Shown: positions 45,723 to 59,034 of the stretch, piece by piece
Layout: every line of letters begins with the position of its first letter
Numbering within the stretch: position 1 is the stretch's first letter
DNA from: Lepidonotus clava
Lineage: Eukaryota > Annelida > Polychaeta > Phyllodocida > Polynoidae
Direction: 5' to 3'
Length of the DNA stretch: 64,000 bases
Assembly: GCA_936440205.1 (NCBI GenBank)
Contig: OW387149.1
Coordinates: 1,123,501-1,187,500 of the forward strand
Notes under the pieces: model-generated
Told to the model about the DNA's origin: nothing
The model's input: the letters and a program-made list of their open reading frames with translations, nothing else
Database searches by the model: none
Made by a program: the position numbers and the translations under genes

Positions 45723-46806
45723 CTTAATTATTTGGCAAAATACTGTTTCTGTCTATTTTGAAAACAGATTAAGAAATAAGAATGTTGTTTAAATTGTGGC
45801 AGCCTAAACCACCCCTATAAAAAGAAGAAAGCCTGCAATGCATGAGGCTTCACATTTTGTTAGTGTGTCCAGTTTTCCCACTGTTGTTTAAATGCTCTGT
45901 TTCCAGTAATGCTATATAGCCAACATAATATTATGGAGCCTAGAATCTCACTGTGCAATACTGAAAAAGTTGAAGATCTCCCCTAAAACCTCCATCCCAC
46001 TTTCTCCATGTTCAAGAGATCTGGATATAGGAGACCGCTGCACAAATAAACAAGAGTCAGGGGCAGATATACATTGCCATGTCGGATAGCAGTCGTATGA
46101 CTCACCGCGAGTCCGCTGTATGTGATGGCTGTACACGCCCCTGTCCACAAATTGACTAGGGTACAGGTTACTCGGGGAATGTGCACGGAATATATTCATG
46201 GGCCATACAATTCCCCTCAGTGTTTAGGGTCAACACACATCACATTACTGCACCTAACATACCATGTCTTTTGTCATTCATACCACTGTGAATGGCAGAA
46301 ATCATGCAATGTCTTTTTCGTTGTTTCCAATTCCATTCATCATTGCTTGATATATTGTTGGCCCGCTGTCAGCCAAACATAACACTTAGTTGACTTATTC
46401 GTCGATAAACGTATTCATTGGTTAAGCAGACAATATGGCCAAGGGCAACTGCGAACTGTCTACGTTAATGGGCGGCTGGGTGCTCAAGGCACATCCATAA
46501 TAAATGGCATGCATTGCGCTAGTGCCATCACCAGTATTGGAGGATTGAAATGGTTATGTAGTTTGTTGGCGAAAGCTATTAGGTTATTACGATTATGTCA
46601 ACATAACAGAATGGTAGCCGTCATTTTTTAGATTGTAACATGCGTCAAGATAGCAATCAGTGATTTATACAGTCACACCTAATTGCTTTAGTTTACCTTA
46701 CCATTAGGCATATTACTAATACGAAGATTGTTAAAAGGGTAACTATATCAGACCCAACTCCCAAACTGGTGGACAGCAGTTATTAGGGAATTAATATGCA
46801 CACAAT

Positions 46807-47190
46807 CAACATGTTTACCCCGTGGGGGTACCGGGGTGGGGCTTTTGCTCCTGGGAAGAATAAAGGTCCCCAGTAGCTCCTGCTGATCATTAAACGCAAC
46901 AATAGGGGGAGACCCAGCACTGACCAAGTGGTTCTTTGGGTTTGATTCCCAGTTGGTGTCTGGGTTCAATAAGGGATGAGGTACAGCAAAAATGATTTCC
47001 AGGTTTTGATCCCCCACTGTTTGGTTTGCCCACCCTGTCACCCTCATCTCATAGATACGATCATCAAAGACTGACCAAGTCAAAACACACAAAAGTCAGA
47101 AATGGTCCTAACTTGTTTTCACCGTGAATATAACCATGGCTGTCAGTATGGCATAAAACAACCATCACTCACTCACTCACCAACATGTTT
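46807..47190 (+). mobile_element. SINE family D, copy 3, complete with 10-bp target duplication
   Basis: The body is 46817-47180, starting ACCCCGTGGGGGTACCGGGG and ending in CACTCACTCACTCAC. Perfect flanking repeats CAACATGTTT at 46807-46816 and 47181-47190 mark a retroposition event. Confidence 0.9.
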
Positions 47191-47631
47191 TGGTCTAGTA
47201 AGGACTTTCATCAAGATTCAGTATACAAAAATGATAGAGGTATTGAAGTTCAAAATAACTCCTTCAATACATCATTCTTATAGCGGGGGAAGATTGTGCA
47301 ATGGACCAACACGTTAGGGTAGAACAGTCTTAGAATCTGATTTAAAGTGAAGAACCAATCAACCAAAGCTTTATAGACCATTATAAAGAAGTAAAAACTG
47401 TATTTTTGCAAAGCCCTATTATGATAGATATCCTCATTTGTCCTTTCAACTATATATAGGCCTGTGCTTCATAATAAGCTACACTCATATTTAAACTGTA
47501 TCCTTCATAAAGTGGAAATATTGCTTGAAAGGAAAGGACTGGCAACTGTTCACAGAGCCAGCCTACAAAACACTATTCATGTACTACTTATAGCAAAATG
47601 CCTCTAGTAGTATAAGGCAAGTGGCCATATT

Positions 47632-47913
47632 GCATGGCATCTACCCTGTGCTCCCGACAGGGTCATCAAAGGCCGGGTGTGTGGTGTCCTTTCTATGGGA
47701 CATTGCACACTAAAGACCCCTTGCCACTCTTCGCAACGAGTAGGGTATTGCACCCGGTGGCGGGTTTCTCCTAAACCATATCATATATTCGGTCACCGCC
47801 CTTGTGGCGTAAAATAAGCTGAAAAGTATTACCTTGTGCAGTCTGGAAAGAACCCATAAGGGTTGGCCGGACGTTAAACTACCCCAACAAACAAACAAAC
47901 AAAGCATGGCATC
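47632..47913 (+). mobile_element. SINE family B, copy 2, with 10-bp target duplication
   Basis: The body 47642-47903 is flanked by perfect GCATGGCATC repeats (47632-47641 and 47904-47913). It carries CATATATTCGGTCACCGCCC and ends in repeated AAAC. Confidence 0.9.
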
Positions 47914-48843
47914 AGGCCATGAAAAGCAGTATTGGCAAAGATCATTAGTGAAAGCAGGATTTATTATGTGTTCAATTGAACAATCATCTATACTCATGCC
48001 AAATTTGATATTTTTCTTTTCATTTTTGCATTTTGACAAGTTGTATTAAAGTGGCCTCTCGTAACCTTGACCCTTGTGTCCCCTGACAATGGCAGCCCCC
48101 ACAGTGCATCTCACACTTGGCCTATAGCAGTCGCATGTAGGCAATAAAACGCTACCCATTTGTCAGATAAGTGAACACAGATAGGATGCTCTGTGCGCAG
48201 GGCAGAATGCAATTAGGTGATTTGTCAGTATACGCCTCGCGATAGCTCATGCCATCGAGTCCTTAACTGCTTGCTATCGCTTTCCCTTTATCTCCAACAC
48301 AGCTTACAACAGCATATCCATGAACTATTAATTGTTACTGTAAATGTATACATTTGGTACTGCATATATTAACCAAATGTCATAAACTCTGATAGTATGG
48401 AAGATATGCAAAGATTTCGCAGCGCTGAAATAAATCCATTTGCAATAAGTCTTAAAATGAAATTATATTGTCAAGTAATTTCTACCATTATTAAATTGCA
48501 ATATACTTTTGGATTAAGATTAATTAACAAACATACTTGTTACAACAGTCTGAATAAGCCTTTAATGGAAGAACTAAAACTTTAACTTACCTGTGTATGG
48601 GGAGTAACAGTTTAACAGAAATGTCGATAGTCATGTTTTGCGGTGCCCTCGTAGAACAGTGCAAATCTCAAGAGGGCTAACAATGTGTTATTGCTGAGCA
48701 CCGACAACTGTCAAGATAAAAATAAACTGTTAATCACTTTAAGCGTTTAAGCTTTGCCCTTTGTATTCTTGGTGCATCATCAGTAGGCAGACAGTGCCCA
48801 TGAATTATGCTCTTTAATACGATGTTAAGCGTTTGCATGTCCC

Positions 48844-48845
<2 letters not shown>

Positions 48846-48897
<52 letters not shown>
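48846..48897. repeat. (TA)n microsatellite
   Basis: About 25 AT dinucleotides. Confidence 0.95.
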
Positions 48898-48898
<1 letters not shown>

Positions 48899-51446
48899 CA
48901 TATAGCACAGGCACTATAGAATCCATTTTCACCCGAAGCCCCAAAGTGTTGACTAGGTATGATATTAAAATTTAAGAGATGAACTTTGAGAAACATAAAT
49001 GTTGTAATGCATCTCGGGCTGAGGGTGGTGTCAAATAATGATACATTGGAGTCATTCAGATGTAAAATGACGGATGAGTTTAGCGAAAACCACTCGAGCC
49101 ACCAGGGTATGTGATTGTGTAGCGGTATGGATCAGGAGAGCAGTGGTGTAAAATGAGCTAGGTGTGGTATGGTGGTGAAAACCGGGTAATGGATTGGGGG
49201 ATAATCAACTGATACGGTATGAAGGATTTGAAAATAAGGTGTTTTTCCAGGGTTTCCTCTGGACCTGGAAAACCTTGAAAATGAAACTAGTCATGGGAAA
49301 GTTATGGAATGGTCATAAAATTTGAAAAAGTGACAAAAAGTCATCGAATTTTTCAGGAGTCACAGAATGCATCCCAACCTTCCCCTAAAGGTAAAACATG
49401 TACCTGAGAAATAGTATCTGACCTGGAAAGGAGACACTATTAAAAGGAAAGGGATGAGAACCAAAATGAAATAAGGACAAGCTTTGTAAACTTTTTTTTT
49501 AACAGACATGGCAAATGAAAATGCACTAATATGTAACACACCATACTTAGATGTTATTCTGTCTAATATTACTTATATTGCAACTGTACCTAATAGTCTA
49601 AAAACGTATACAGAAGGTAAATGTCAAATGTAGAGAGGTACTGTACTATATCCTATTCTGCCTACTTGAACATCACATCCTAGTACCTAGATAACCTACA
49701 AGCTACTGCTGTCTAAAATTACATCTCTTCACTCACTTAATGTCACGACAGTTTGTTATGAAAGTCACTAGAAGTGAGTTATTAGATAGCATAAGCAGTT
49801 AACTGTACTCCGTTGCGAAAAAGACCGTGTGTCAGGAGAGCCTATTCTGGCGATATTTCCAACCAGGAAAGCCAGGAGAACCCACAGGCCGAATTAATAG
49901 GCTCATAACATTTAAATTGGGCCTTAAATTTAGATCAAATGTCACTTAAGAAAAACCACGTCGTCTCGTTGAGGCACCATTTACACTTGAACCACAACAA
50001 GGTCTGATTGCAGTCTAGCGCTTTGCTGATTACGCTCCAGTGAAACATCAGAATTTTGATTTCCAATGAAACCTAGCATAATGCACTCTGATAAAATATC
50101 AGCATTTTACACCCCAATGTAATCATTGAATATTACACTTCAATAAAATAATAATGAATTGCAATTTAATTGAGCTGTTAGCCTATATTTCCCCCACTGC
50201 ATCATCAAATTATTAAAATCAGCTGCGATTGCTTTGACTATGTGCTGTATAATCGTAACCACTTGTGTATTGTTATGATGAAATATTTGTGTGCAATTTG
50301 GATGTAGTGTAATCTGGCAATGACCAAGAGGAATCAATAGAAAATACTTTGCAACAGAATGGAATATAACATATTACGTAGCAGATTATTTCCAACTGCA
50401 AATAACAGTGAAATCTGCTTTTCCTTACAATAACTATAAACTGAGATATAAGAATAAATCGATCATGAGCATGACATCGATTATGTCTAGTATTCCATCT
50501 GAAGCTATCATAAGGCATTGTGAGAAGTTGTGATCGATTGAAACCTGACACATATCATACTCCAATTAAACCATAGCATATTACATTCTAAAGAAACCTT
50601 TCCATATTGGACTCCAACTCCAATGAAACTTAAAATATAACACAGAAACCTTTAAGGTTGGTTTCAATTCATACACATAATTCATATGAGAAATAAAATC
50701 CTTCATACTGACTCTGGAAAGAGACTTGAATACTGAGATCAGCACAACAAAAGGAGTTTTTACACCATGAAGACTCCCTCGTCTCCGGGAAGAAATGAAG
50801 GCAATCCATAGATCCAATAGTGTTTTTTACGAAGTGTAAACGAAGCCTTATTGCCGTGTGTAGGCGTTTGGATGAACGTGCCTGGATTTAACCAGGGTTC
50901 CCTGTCTCCGATAATTGAGACTTGATGACTTTAATATTCTGTTTATTAACCAGGTGGACCTACCTTAGACAGGCACCCACAGGGGAAATCTCCCAGTGCC
51001 TTCACCATTAAGGAAGTATTGAGGTGAAATTGACTTGCGGAAGAGGCCTGTCAGTCCTTTTTGTCTGGAGCCCTTGTGAAATAGATGCATGCAGAATTAG
51101 TGCCATACTCCAATTTGCATAGAAAATGAAAGAGTGAAAAAGGAGGGAAAGCTTCCAGCAGTCTTGCACTTAGCTTATAACACAGTCTTTGGTATAAGCA
51201 TTATGCCACACTTGCAATTCTACAGAAAGTTTTTGTTTATCAAATTAGAACGGTTATTATGCAGTTACAATGTATCAATTGTTGACATCGTTATTTGGTT
51301 ATTTTTATTTCTAATATTTCTTATAGGCTTGTTGTATATTATACCATATTCACTTTCTACTAATAGTTGGTTTATTTTGCAAACCTTATTTCTTTGTGTC
51401 TGAGCAGGCCCATTATGGTACAGCCTTTTTTTGGTGTCCTGGCATA

Positions 51447-51763
51447 TTTAAAGGCTGTATTCCACATACCTAAAGTGCTGCCAATATTGACCCTTACCAT
51501 GTTAAAGTTCTATACTGGCAGCCTGTACTTTCGGCTGCCGAAAGAGGAAAATCAGTCACTGAAAGTGGAAAATCAGCTGCCAAAATTGGAAAATCAGCCG
51601 ACGAAAATACAGTACGGGCAACCTGTCCAAAAGTGCCAGAAATAAATTACAAACATGTTGGTAAATCTTATTGGCAATGCTGCTGATTATATATCTGCAC
51701 TGGCGAAAGTACAACAGCTTCAAATTGGCAGCTTACTTTTGGTATGTGAAAAACAGCCTTAAG
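51447..51763. mobile_element. MITE, GGCTGTATTCC family, full copy
   Basis: The left end TTTAAAGGCTGTATTCCACA and the inverted right end GGTATGTGAAAAACAGCCTTAA enclose about 315 bp. An internal ~24-bp unit (GAAAGTGGAAAATCAG-like) occurs three times near 51545-51600. TTAA-like bases at both ends resemble those of the TACCCACT family. Confidence 0.75.
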
Positions 51764-52858
51764 CCTTGATGTTGAACAGAAAGTGTACAGCAATTCTCCT
51801 TCTGTATGATCTCTACACAAACCAGGCCCTTGAAACTCTCGTTAAATTCAGATATATGTGGCAGTTTGATGTGTTCTGGTACATAAAAGATTTTTATTGG
51901 TATCAAAAACATCTCTAATACACCAGAACTACCAAGGGATAGGAGAAACTTCTCTCAATACATCAATGTTGATAATTGCGAACACGTATCATAACTGTTG
52001 CTGTTGTTTTAGTACTGTTACTATACGCTGACCCCCAGTTGGCAATGTTTAAATCCTATGTCTTCCTTCGTACTTTATACTTCTCCCTAGAAGCTTTAAG
52101 ATGGATTATGGTACAGCCTTTCGTTATTCCCATTTAAGTTTTTATATAAACCGAAAGAGTACGTGTGAGATTCATACATAATCAGATCTGGATAGCTCAT
52201 TTGTATCATAGATACTTATGTTCATCCATTAAGAGCTCACATACTGTTGTGCGGAACACTTGTATTTACCGAACTATGATAAATTGAAAACTGGCTTAGG
52301 TTTATTCGCATTTCAGAGTGTATAACAAACCAGACTTTACCATAGCCACCCAGCTTGTATGTATCAGCTCTTGGGATTCAAACTGCCCAGCAACAGGCCT
52401 GAATTCAGTTACCCTCCGGATACTCCGAAAAACCACGCTCATTAATCATTCATCAGGACTCCAGCACGAACGGCTTTAAAAGAGTTCTACCACTCTCACC
52501 CTGTATTCACAGTCCATACTACACTGTTTTATTCCCTGGTGAGGATATATACAGCATTTACACACTCCCTGTTTTTCCCTAGGGATGATAATGGAAGTCT
52601 TCGGACTAAAAAGTCAGTTTTTAGCTCAAGGGAACACCTGTTCATAGAAAAACCATGTAATGAGAGTGTTGTGTGATGGGATATCCTGCCAATGAAGGTT
52701 ACCAGTCACATTTTACTGGTCAGCTGCACATAGCCTTAGACCATCCTGACAGGTGTCCCCTCCACAAACTGAGGAGTAGGGGCGAGCAGGCCATTTAGGG
52801 ATGAATCCTAGGAACTTTCATTCATTGGGAACACACGTCATGCAAAAATAGCAGCAAA

Positions 52859-53008
52859 GATTAACCAAGCTTTCAGTATTAATAGAGATTATTGATTTTA
52901 GACCTAGGATGTTAATCAGCAAAGATTAAGGTCTCATGATACCAAGTCTAGATTAACCAAGCTTTCAGTATTAATAGAGATTATTGATTTTAGACCTAGG
53001 ATGTTAAT
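52859..53008. repeat. Exact 58-bp direct repeat
   Basis: 52859-52916 and 52951-53008 are identical (GATTAACCAAGCTTTCAGTA onward), separated by 34 bp. Part of the spacer also echoes the upstream flank (CAGCAAAGATTAA). Confidence 0.95.
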
Positions 53009-53689
53009 GTTTCAGTGTTTATGTCTGTATGCTAGGGTTACATTGGCCACCAGGGGGATTTATGAGCCTCCCCTGAGGGTAGGGCAATAAACAATAAACA
53101 ATAAAACACCAGGGTGATACCTTACACCTACTGCTGCTGCCTGAGGGATGTAAGTGTTCTCACCTACAGCTAAAGGCCCATAACCACTAGGCCCATTCAA
53201 AACTAGGCGCTGACTCACCTGCCAATTGAACGGCTGAGGGGAATCTCTGAAAGAGTGGCAATACCGATTTTACTTAGCCAATAAAAACAATTTTGAAAAA
53301 CCTTAAAAAGTAAGTGTTCCTTCTGACAGTAAGCCAAGACAGTAAGTCAGCACGTACTACCCCGGGGCTAAGATCCAATAAGACCGTCTGACCCTCAATG
53401 CAATTAGTGGGACCAGACTTCAGACTTCACTTTTAAGGTTGTAGAAAAGTAGATTAGTATTGGACCAAGAACTAGACCACATAGCCATAGTATGATGAAA
53501 CCTCAGCCCTGATAATTACCAACTTCCACATCAACGGTTGCCGCAATTGCCGAGCATTTCTAACATTTGTTCAATCTGCCAAGTTGTTGTTTTTTGTTGG
53601 TTTGAACTCATGGTTCTGGAGCACTGGGATGTTTCACCCTTGTTCCTGGATAATCAGATGTATGAGAAGGTAGAGACTGTACCCCTACA

Positions 53690-53884
53690 CTTTTATGGAG
53701 GCAGGTATTCTATACTGTGCAGGGCCCAATGCACAATGGCCAGTGGTCCTCTAAAGACCTTGGATAAGCCTATCGTTGTTACAGGGAGGAACACAGAGGG
53801 TTGCAGCAGCCAGCCCAGCCCAGGATTGAACCTGGGTCACTTGCATGCAAGTCCATCACGCTAACCACTACACCAGCCCAAGCC
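53690..53884 (-). mobile_element. tRNA-headed SINE, family C, inverted copy
   Basis: The minus strand reads GGTGTAGTGGTTAGCGTGAT (A-box) then CCCAGGTTCAATCCTGGG (B-box), followed by a body like that at 27205-27545. The head is very tRNA-like, but the body and lack of a cloverleaf argue against a tRNA gene. Confidence 0.75.
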
Positions 53885-55302
53885 TCTGTCTGCCACGGAT
53901 TTACATGTATAATACATTGCTGTCCTGGATGTTATGGCTGTACAAAATGTGCCATTAGAACAGAAGGACCTTAGAAATATATTACATACTTTAGGAATAC
54001 CTAAATCAACTCTTAAGAAACCATTGTGAGGGAACATCACTCTTTTATGCAGCCTTTATCTACTTTAATTGTCCTCTTGCATGGCCCTGCAGTTAAAAAA
54101 GCCTCAGCCATCTTTTGGCTGGGACTCTGAACACTAGGCTGTGGGATCTGGCTCACATGGCGTCGGTCTGATCCAATCTGTCTCGCTTTTTATTTGCACT
54201 CCCACTCTTTTCACCCGGAGACAGATGAGTTCAGGCCTATTCATCCACTCCCTGACTCCCGGCCCATCCCCTGACCCCTCCCCATCCATCCTGTACAATG
54301 TTTGAGGGTAGGTCCATTCAACTGGGCCTTAAACCGAAGACATCGACTCTTTTTGTACACTTTAAGGTTGTATTCTACTATCTGGTTTTACATGCGATTT
54401 AGGAATTGCAATTTCTGAAATGGCACTGAGGAACAATTGCTAAATATAGATATTTTATCATTAGAAAGGATTTTGGATTCTCTTTTAAATAATATGTAGT
54501 ATGCATGGATTTCTATAATATCCCTCATACAAATTCCAAAAATACAAAATTCTCAGTAGTCAAAATCGCTTAGTGGAATACAAGTTTTAGACCGATGTTT
54601 TTCAGCATAGTTAAGGTAGACCAGGGGGTCTTTGACTTGATTTGATATGTCTTTAGAAGGGGTTCCCTGAAAATATCTAGTAAGCTACATTCAGTTATTC
54701 TTCATTCTGTATGACAAAAGATATATTTTCTTATATCAGAATTGTTATGATGAACAATGATAGAACAATGTATAACCTCATCCTCAAGCAGAATGTACAG
54801 GTTTTCTGGTACTGTCTGAGAGTTGTTGGCCTCTGGGGACTGAGGTGCCAACACCTCCCTCCTGGACCATTGTGTACTGCAGTGTTAGTCCCAGTGGGAA
54901 CTGCCCAGGGGACCAGAGAACTGTTATATATAGCCCCAATGGCTTCTGTATTGAATTCTAAGACCATCTGCTGTGAATGCTTGACTCCTGATGGCTTGGG
55001 GGTCACTGGTTCTAGGCTGTAATCTTAAAGTGAGATTTGCATTAGAAGCCAGTCCCAGAAATGCTACTTAGAAAAATGCATTTTCAATTAAATTTCTACC
55101 TTCAAAATCTAAAATAATTACAAATGTGTCAAAAAGACGGTTTTCCAATCTACATTTTTGTTTTGGAAGTTGATAAAACACCACCAATGGGCTCGGCTGC
55201 TTTCCCATAGGAAAGATTTGGGGGTTTATACAAAGTAATGCTTTTAGAAAAGATAGATATGGGAAGCATTAACTCTAGCACTCCCAGATGTTTGAGTAAA
55301 GG

Positions 55303-55485
55303 GCCATACCCACTTAGCAACTTTAGCAGCATGGGGGGACGGTGATCTTTACAGTCGCTGCCAAAATCAGCCAATTCCTATGATCGTCTGTAGGTATACC
55401 ATAGTGAAATGTGTGTGTTTGATCTGAATTGGTGATAAAATCGACCGATTGTGTAAAAGTGTCCTAGTGGGTGTGTAGCTTAACT
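55303..55485. mobile_element. MITE, TACCCACT family, copy 3
   Basis: The ends are GGGCCATACCCACTTAGCAA and AGTGGGTGTGTAGCTTAA. The interior has GATCTGAATTGGTGATAAAA, as in copy 1. Confidence 0.7.
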
Positions 55486-55904
55486 GAAATGTTTGATACT
55501 TTTTCCACAGAACCTCACCCACAGTATGCCTATGTATATTCTTCTTCATCCAGTTCCTTGGTGCGCAGTCGAGCGTTTTGTCATAAAGCATCTTGTAGCC
55601 TGCAAGGTGTATACCAATGAGGCCGGGGTGTGGTCGTTTATCACGAGACCTGAAGCTGAGCTTCTGTAATTGCTCGCGGTCTCAGGCACGGGCTGTCATT
55701 CCGTTATCGCCAAAGGTCCCATTTAGCGGCTATTCGTCCTCATGGAGCCATTCTTAGGGGCCAAATGAGTAACTCTGTATAGAGTTAGAGGGTTTAGATG
55801 ATATGGTCCTTTTTGTATAGTAAAATGCATAGTCTTTGTCTTCTTAGTATAGCAAAAGTATAGTCTTTGTTCTCTTAGTATAGCAAAATGGGCAGTTGCA
55901 ACTG

Positions 55905-56015
55905 GTTGCATGGACTCTCAAAGGGGGCACCAGCATTGTCAACATCACAAAAAGCGTGTACCCGATGGCAGGACTTGAATATCTTTGCTTGCCTACAGAA
56001 TCGTTGGGTTGGTAT
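55905..56015. repeat. Fragment related to the 7666-7900 repeat
   Basis: CTCTCAAAGGGGGCACC, ATCACAAAAAGCGTGT and ATATCTTTGCTTGCCTAC match. Confidence 0.6.
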
Positions 56016-56175
56016 CACTGTATCTATATAACATTAGGTAATAGGATTATCGGGTGCCTGCGTCACTGAGTAGGTGTTGCTACTTGTATGATGTAATCTT
56101 ATATAAGCTGATGCATTATGCATTATGCAGGTTCACTGGGGCTAGTGGGGTAAGCATTTAAAAACTGAGTTTCTT

Positions 56176-56472
56176 TATTTTTACAAGGATATATCCACCC
56201 TGTGGTCCTGACAGAGTCATCAAAGGCCTTGTGTGTGGCATCCTTTCTATGGGACATTGCACATAAAAGATAACTTGCCACTGTTCGAAACGAGTAGGGT
56301 ATTGAACCTGGTGGTTGTTTCTTCTAAATCCTATCATAGATTCGGTCACTGCCCATGTGGCGTAAAACTAGCTGCAAAGCTTTACCTTGTGCAGTCTGGT
56401 AAAAGAACCCTGAAGGGCCGGCTGGATGTTAATCTAACCCAACAAACAAACGCTGTATTTTTACAAGGATAT
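56176..56472 (+). mobile_element. SINE family B, copy 3, with 17-bp target duplication
   Basis: The body 56193-56455 is flanked by perfect TATTTTTACAAGGATAT repeats at 56176-56192 and 56456-56472. Confidence 0.92.
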
Positions 56473-56639
56473 TTATTCAGAATGGACCTGCCTCACACAA
56501 AGTCTAACTCTGGTTTTGGTGATGAAAGGCCTTCATGGAATGCTGCATTCTTAAAATTCTAGTGACCTAAATTCATAAAAAAAATGTCAGATTTTTTTTA
56601 AGTGCAAATGGTTTAAAGTTGGTTGGATGGTTGGTTATT

Positions 56640-56850
56640 GCTTTCTTTACACCCTAATTAACTGACAGGGTTATATCAGGGGCAATGATGGTGATCGAAT
56701 CTATGAGATGCCTATTTGTAGCAGTGGGACCAACTATAATAGATATCATGTCATAGGCCCGCATGATACCCCACCCACCACATTATACTGACACCGGGCC
56801 AACCAGTCATGTTTTGTGGCTCAAACCATTCAGAAATAGGTCTTTTGTGC
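56640..56850 (-). mobile_element. SINE family A body, inverted copy
   Basis: The minus strand matches 33180-33360: CCTATGACATGATATCTA, GGTCCCACTGCTACAAATAG and CATAGATTCGATCACCATC. Confidence 0.65.
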
Positions 56851-57689
56851 AATGAGATCAGGCTTGGCATAAAAGCATCCCCAGAATTGAACAGGACAGA
56901 CATCAGAGTTGTTTTATCACCCACGCATTATTCAAACTATGTTGAAACAACAGATGATTTGTAGCAGTACGTACAGCCTGGCAATACGCTCTCCCCACAA
57001 TATGCACTGCTCACCAGCTGTACTGGTGATAAAGTCATGTATCAAGCCCCATTGATTGAACTAGCCTCTTGTGTCACATGAGAGGTCCTTTGTAGATCTA
57101 GGCTGTTGACCCCTGATGTAACAGGGGTCAGGGCTTTGATACAGGAGTTGGTCTACTACTGTTACCACCTGTTCCCCTTGACCAAGGGTTGGCACGCTAC
57201 CAATGGAAATGTGTGATGTAAGATTGTCTGTCGTTCGGCTAGGAACATACAGGAAAGATCAGATTTCAGAATGGCATTGAAACATCATTTATCACATTGT
57301 TTATAATGTTACAGGCTGTGTCCTCTATAGATTTTTTAAGGTCACGAAAGGTTGGGATATTCCTAGAAAAACATTTCAAATATCAAAAGCCCCAGCAGCC
57401 TAGGTTTTAAGGGGGCCATTCCTGGAAATTGGTAATTTGTCGCAGTGTAGGAGTTAAGATATCAATATGGGAATCCCGCATCCCGCACACCTAGGAAGAA
57501 CCTTGCCGAGGGATAAGTTAGAAACTTCGTCCAATGTCAGAAAACATTTGCTGAAGTTGGGAAATGTTCGCAAAGGTCGGAAAACATGGTCTCGAGTAAT
57601 TTGATACTTTTATTGGTTCATTTTACTAATCAACTAAACAGTCATTTTGACGGTTTAATAATATTACAAAGTTTTATCTATTCATATGA

Positions 57690-57895
57690 GAACTTGATGT
57701 ATCATCGCCTGTGCAACAGGCCTCATCTCATACACTACTCACATCAACAAAGTGTAGGGGTGTGGTCTCTACCTTCTCATAGATACAATCATTTCATAGA
57801 TATGATCATCAACAATACATAATTGTCTAAAACATTCTCGCCATGATATAACCATAGATGTTGATACGGAGTTAAACACCAATAACCAACCAACC
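57690..57895 (+). mobile_element. SINE family C, 3' part
   Basis: GTGTAGGGGTGTGGTCTCTA, CATAGATACAATCATTTCAT and GTTAAACACCAATAACCAAC match the family C 3' half. Confidence 0.65.
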
Positions 57896-59034
57896 ACCCA
57901 TCTTTATGTGCTACTCACAAATGGGGATTTGATGATGGCTTCGGGTGCCATATCATGGCGCACGCTAAGACACTACTAGGTCATGAAACTCCTATAAAGG
58001 TGGTGGGGGATTTATTCCTTTCTCCACTCATGTTTCAGTGTGGTTTCCACCGGATTATGGGTATAATAAAATAGTATTATACCTGAAACTGACTCTTGGA
58101 GCTCCTGTAATATTCAAAGGTTGTATCGTTCTCAAAGGGTAAAGCAGGGCTGCCAGTTCACGAGGAATTTCTGATTTCTGTTTTTCTCTCTTCTGTGAAG
58201 AGTTTAAAAGTAACCATCTACTATCAAGCTATTCAAGCTTTGTTAAACCTTAATTCCGAGATGTGATGTGTCCGGTTTGTATTCTTAATTTGATTAAAAA
58301 AAGGCACTGTCTATCACAAATCACACAAAGAAGACGCTCTACTTTCTGAAATCAGAGATTTTTCCTACTTTTGTAGAATTTCCTACTTTTTGGTTATTTT
58401 GGAATGCAGAGATGATCTTTCTGACATCACTTTGATATCTGTTCTAGAGTATTTTTGTGTTAGTTTCAAGCTATTGAAATACAAATTCAATGTCTGCTCT
58501 CTATTCTGTAAGGTTATTTCCCTCCTTGCTGCTTCTAGAACAAAATAGGTGTTTCCTACTTTTCCATCAGTCAGGAGTGGCATGTCTGCTAAAATGGATA
58601 TAGAGAAATAAGCGGTCCAATTTGATAGAAATCAATGCGCTGTGTCACAGTAGTTCCGATTAGTATTGGCCATGTTTAATAAGATGTCAATAGTGTCCCC
58701 TCCAGGGAGTTAACACATGGTTACATCACCTTACACCACCTTACACAACCCACTTGGCCTTCTGTGAATATTGCTATCTGACATGACACTGAACTGAGGC
58801 CCTGGGTGTTGTGGTCCTGATGTCGCATGTCAAAATTATGAGATGCTGCTGTTGCATGTCCTTCTCGCTTATTCATTCCTTTGCAGCCTGTGGAATTTGG
58901 GAAATTATGATGTTGCCTGGGGACCTGGGGTGGGGGTTCTTTTGGGAACTTCCTGGGAAGAATATATTCCTATCACCCCCTTGCTGATCATAAGAAGCAA
59001 GAAATGGGAACCCTGTGCTAATATTATCTCACTT

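Noticed and set aside
45948-46199. 83-codon minus-strand frame as a gene
   Set aside because: No homologue recognised, no splice signals, and composition like the surrounding non-coding DNA.
50273-50551. 92-codon minus-strand frame as a gene
   Set aside because: AT-rich, no recognisable motif, and length expected by chance in this much intron.
53815-53884. tRNA gene on the minus strand
   Set aside because: A- and B-boxes are good, but there is no convincing acceptor or anticodon stem, and the downstream body matches SINE family C.
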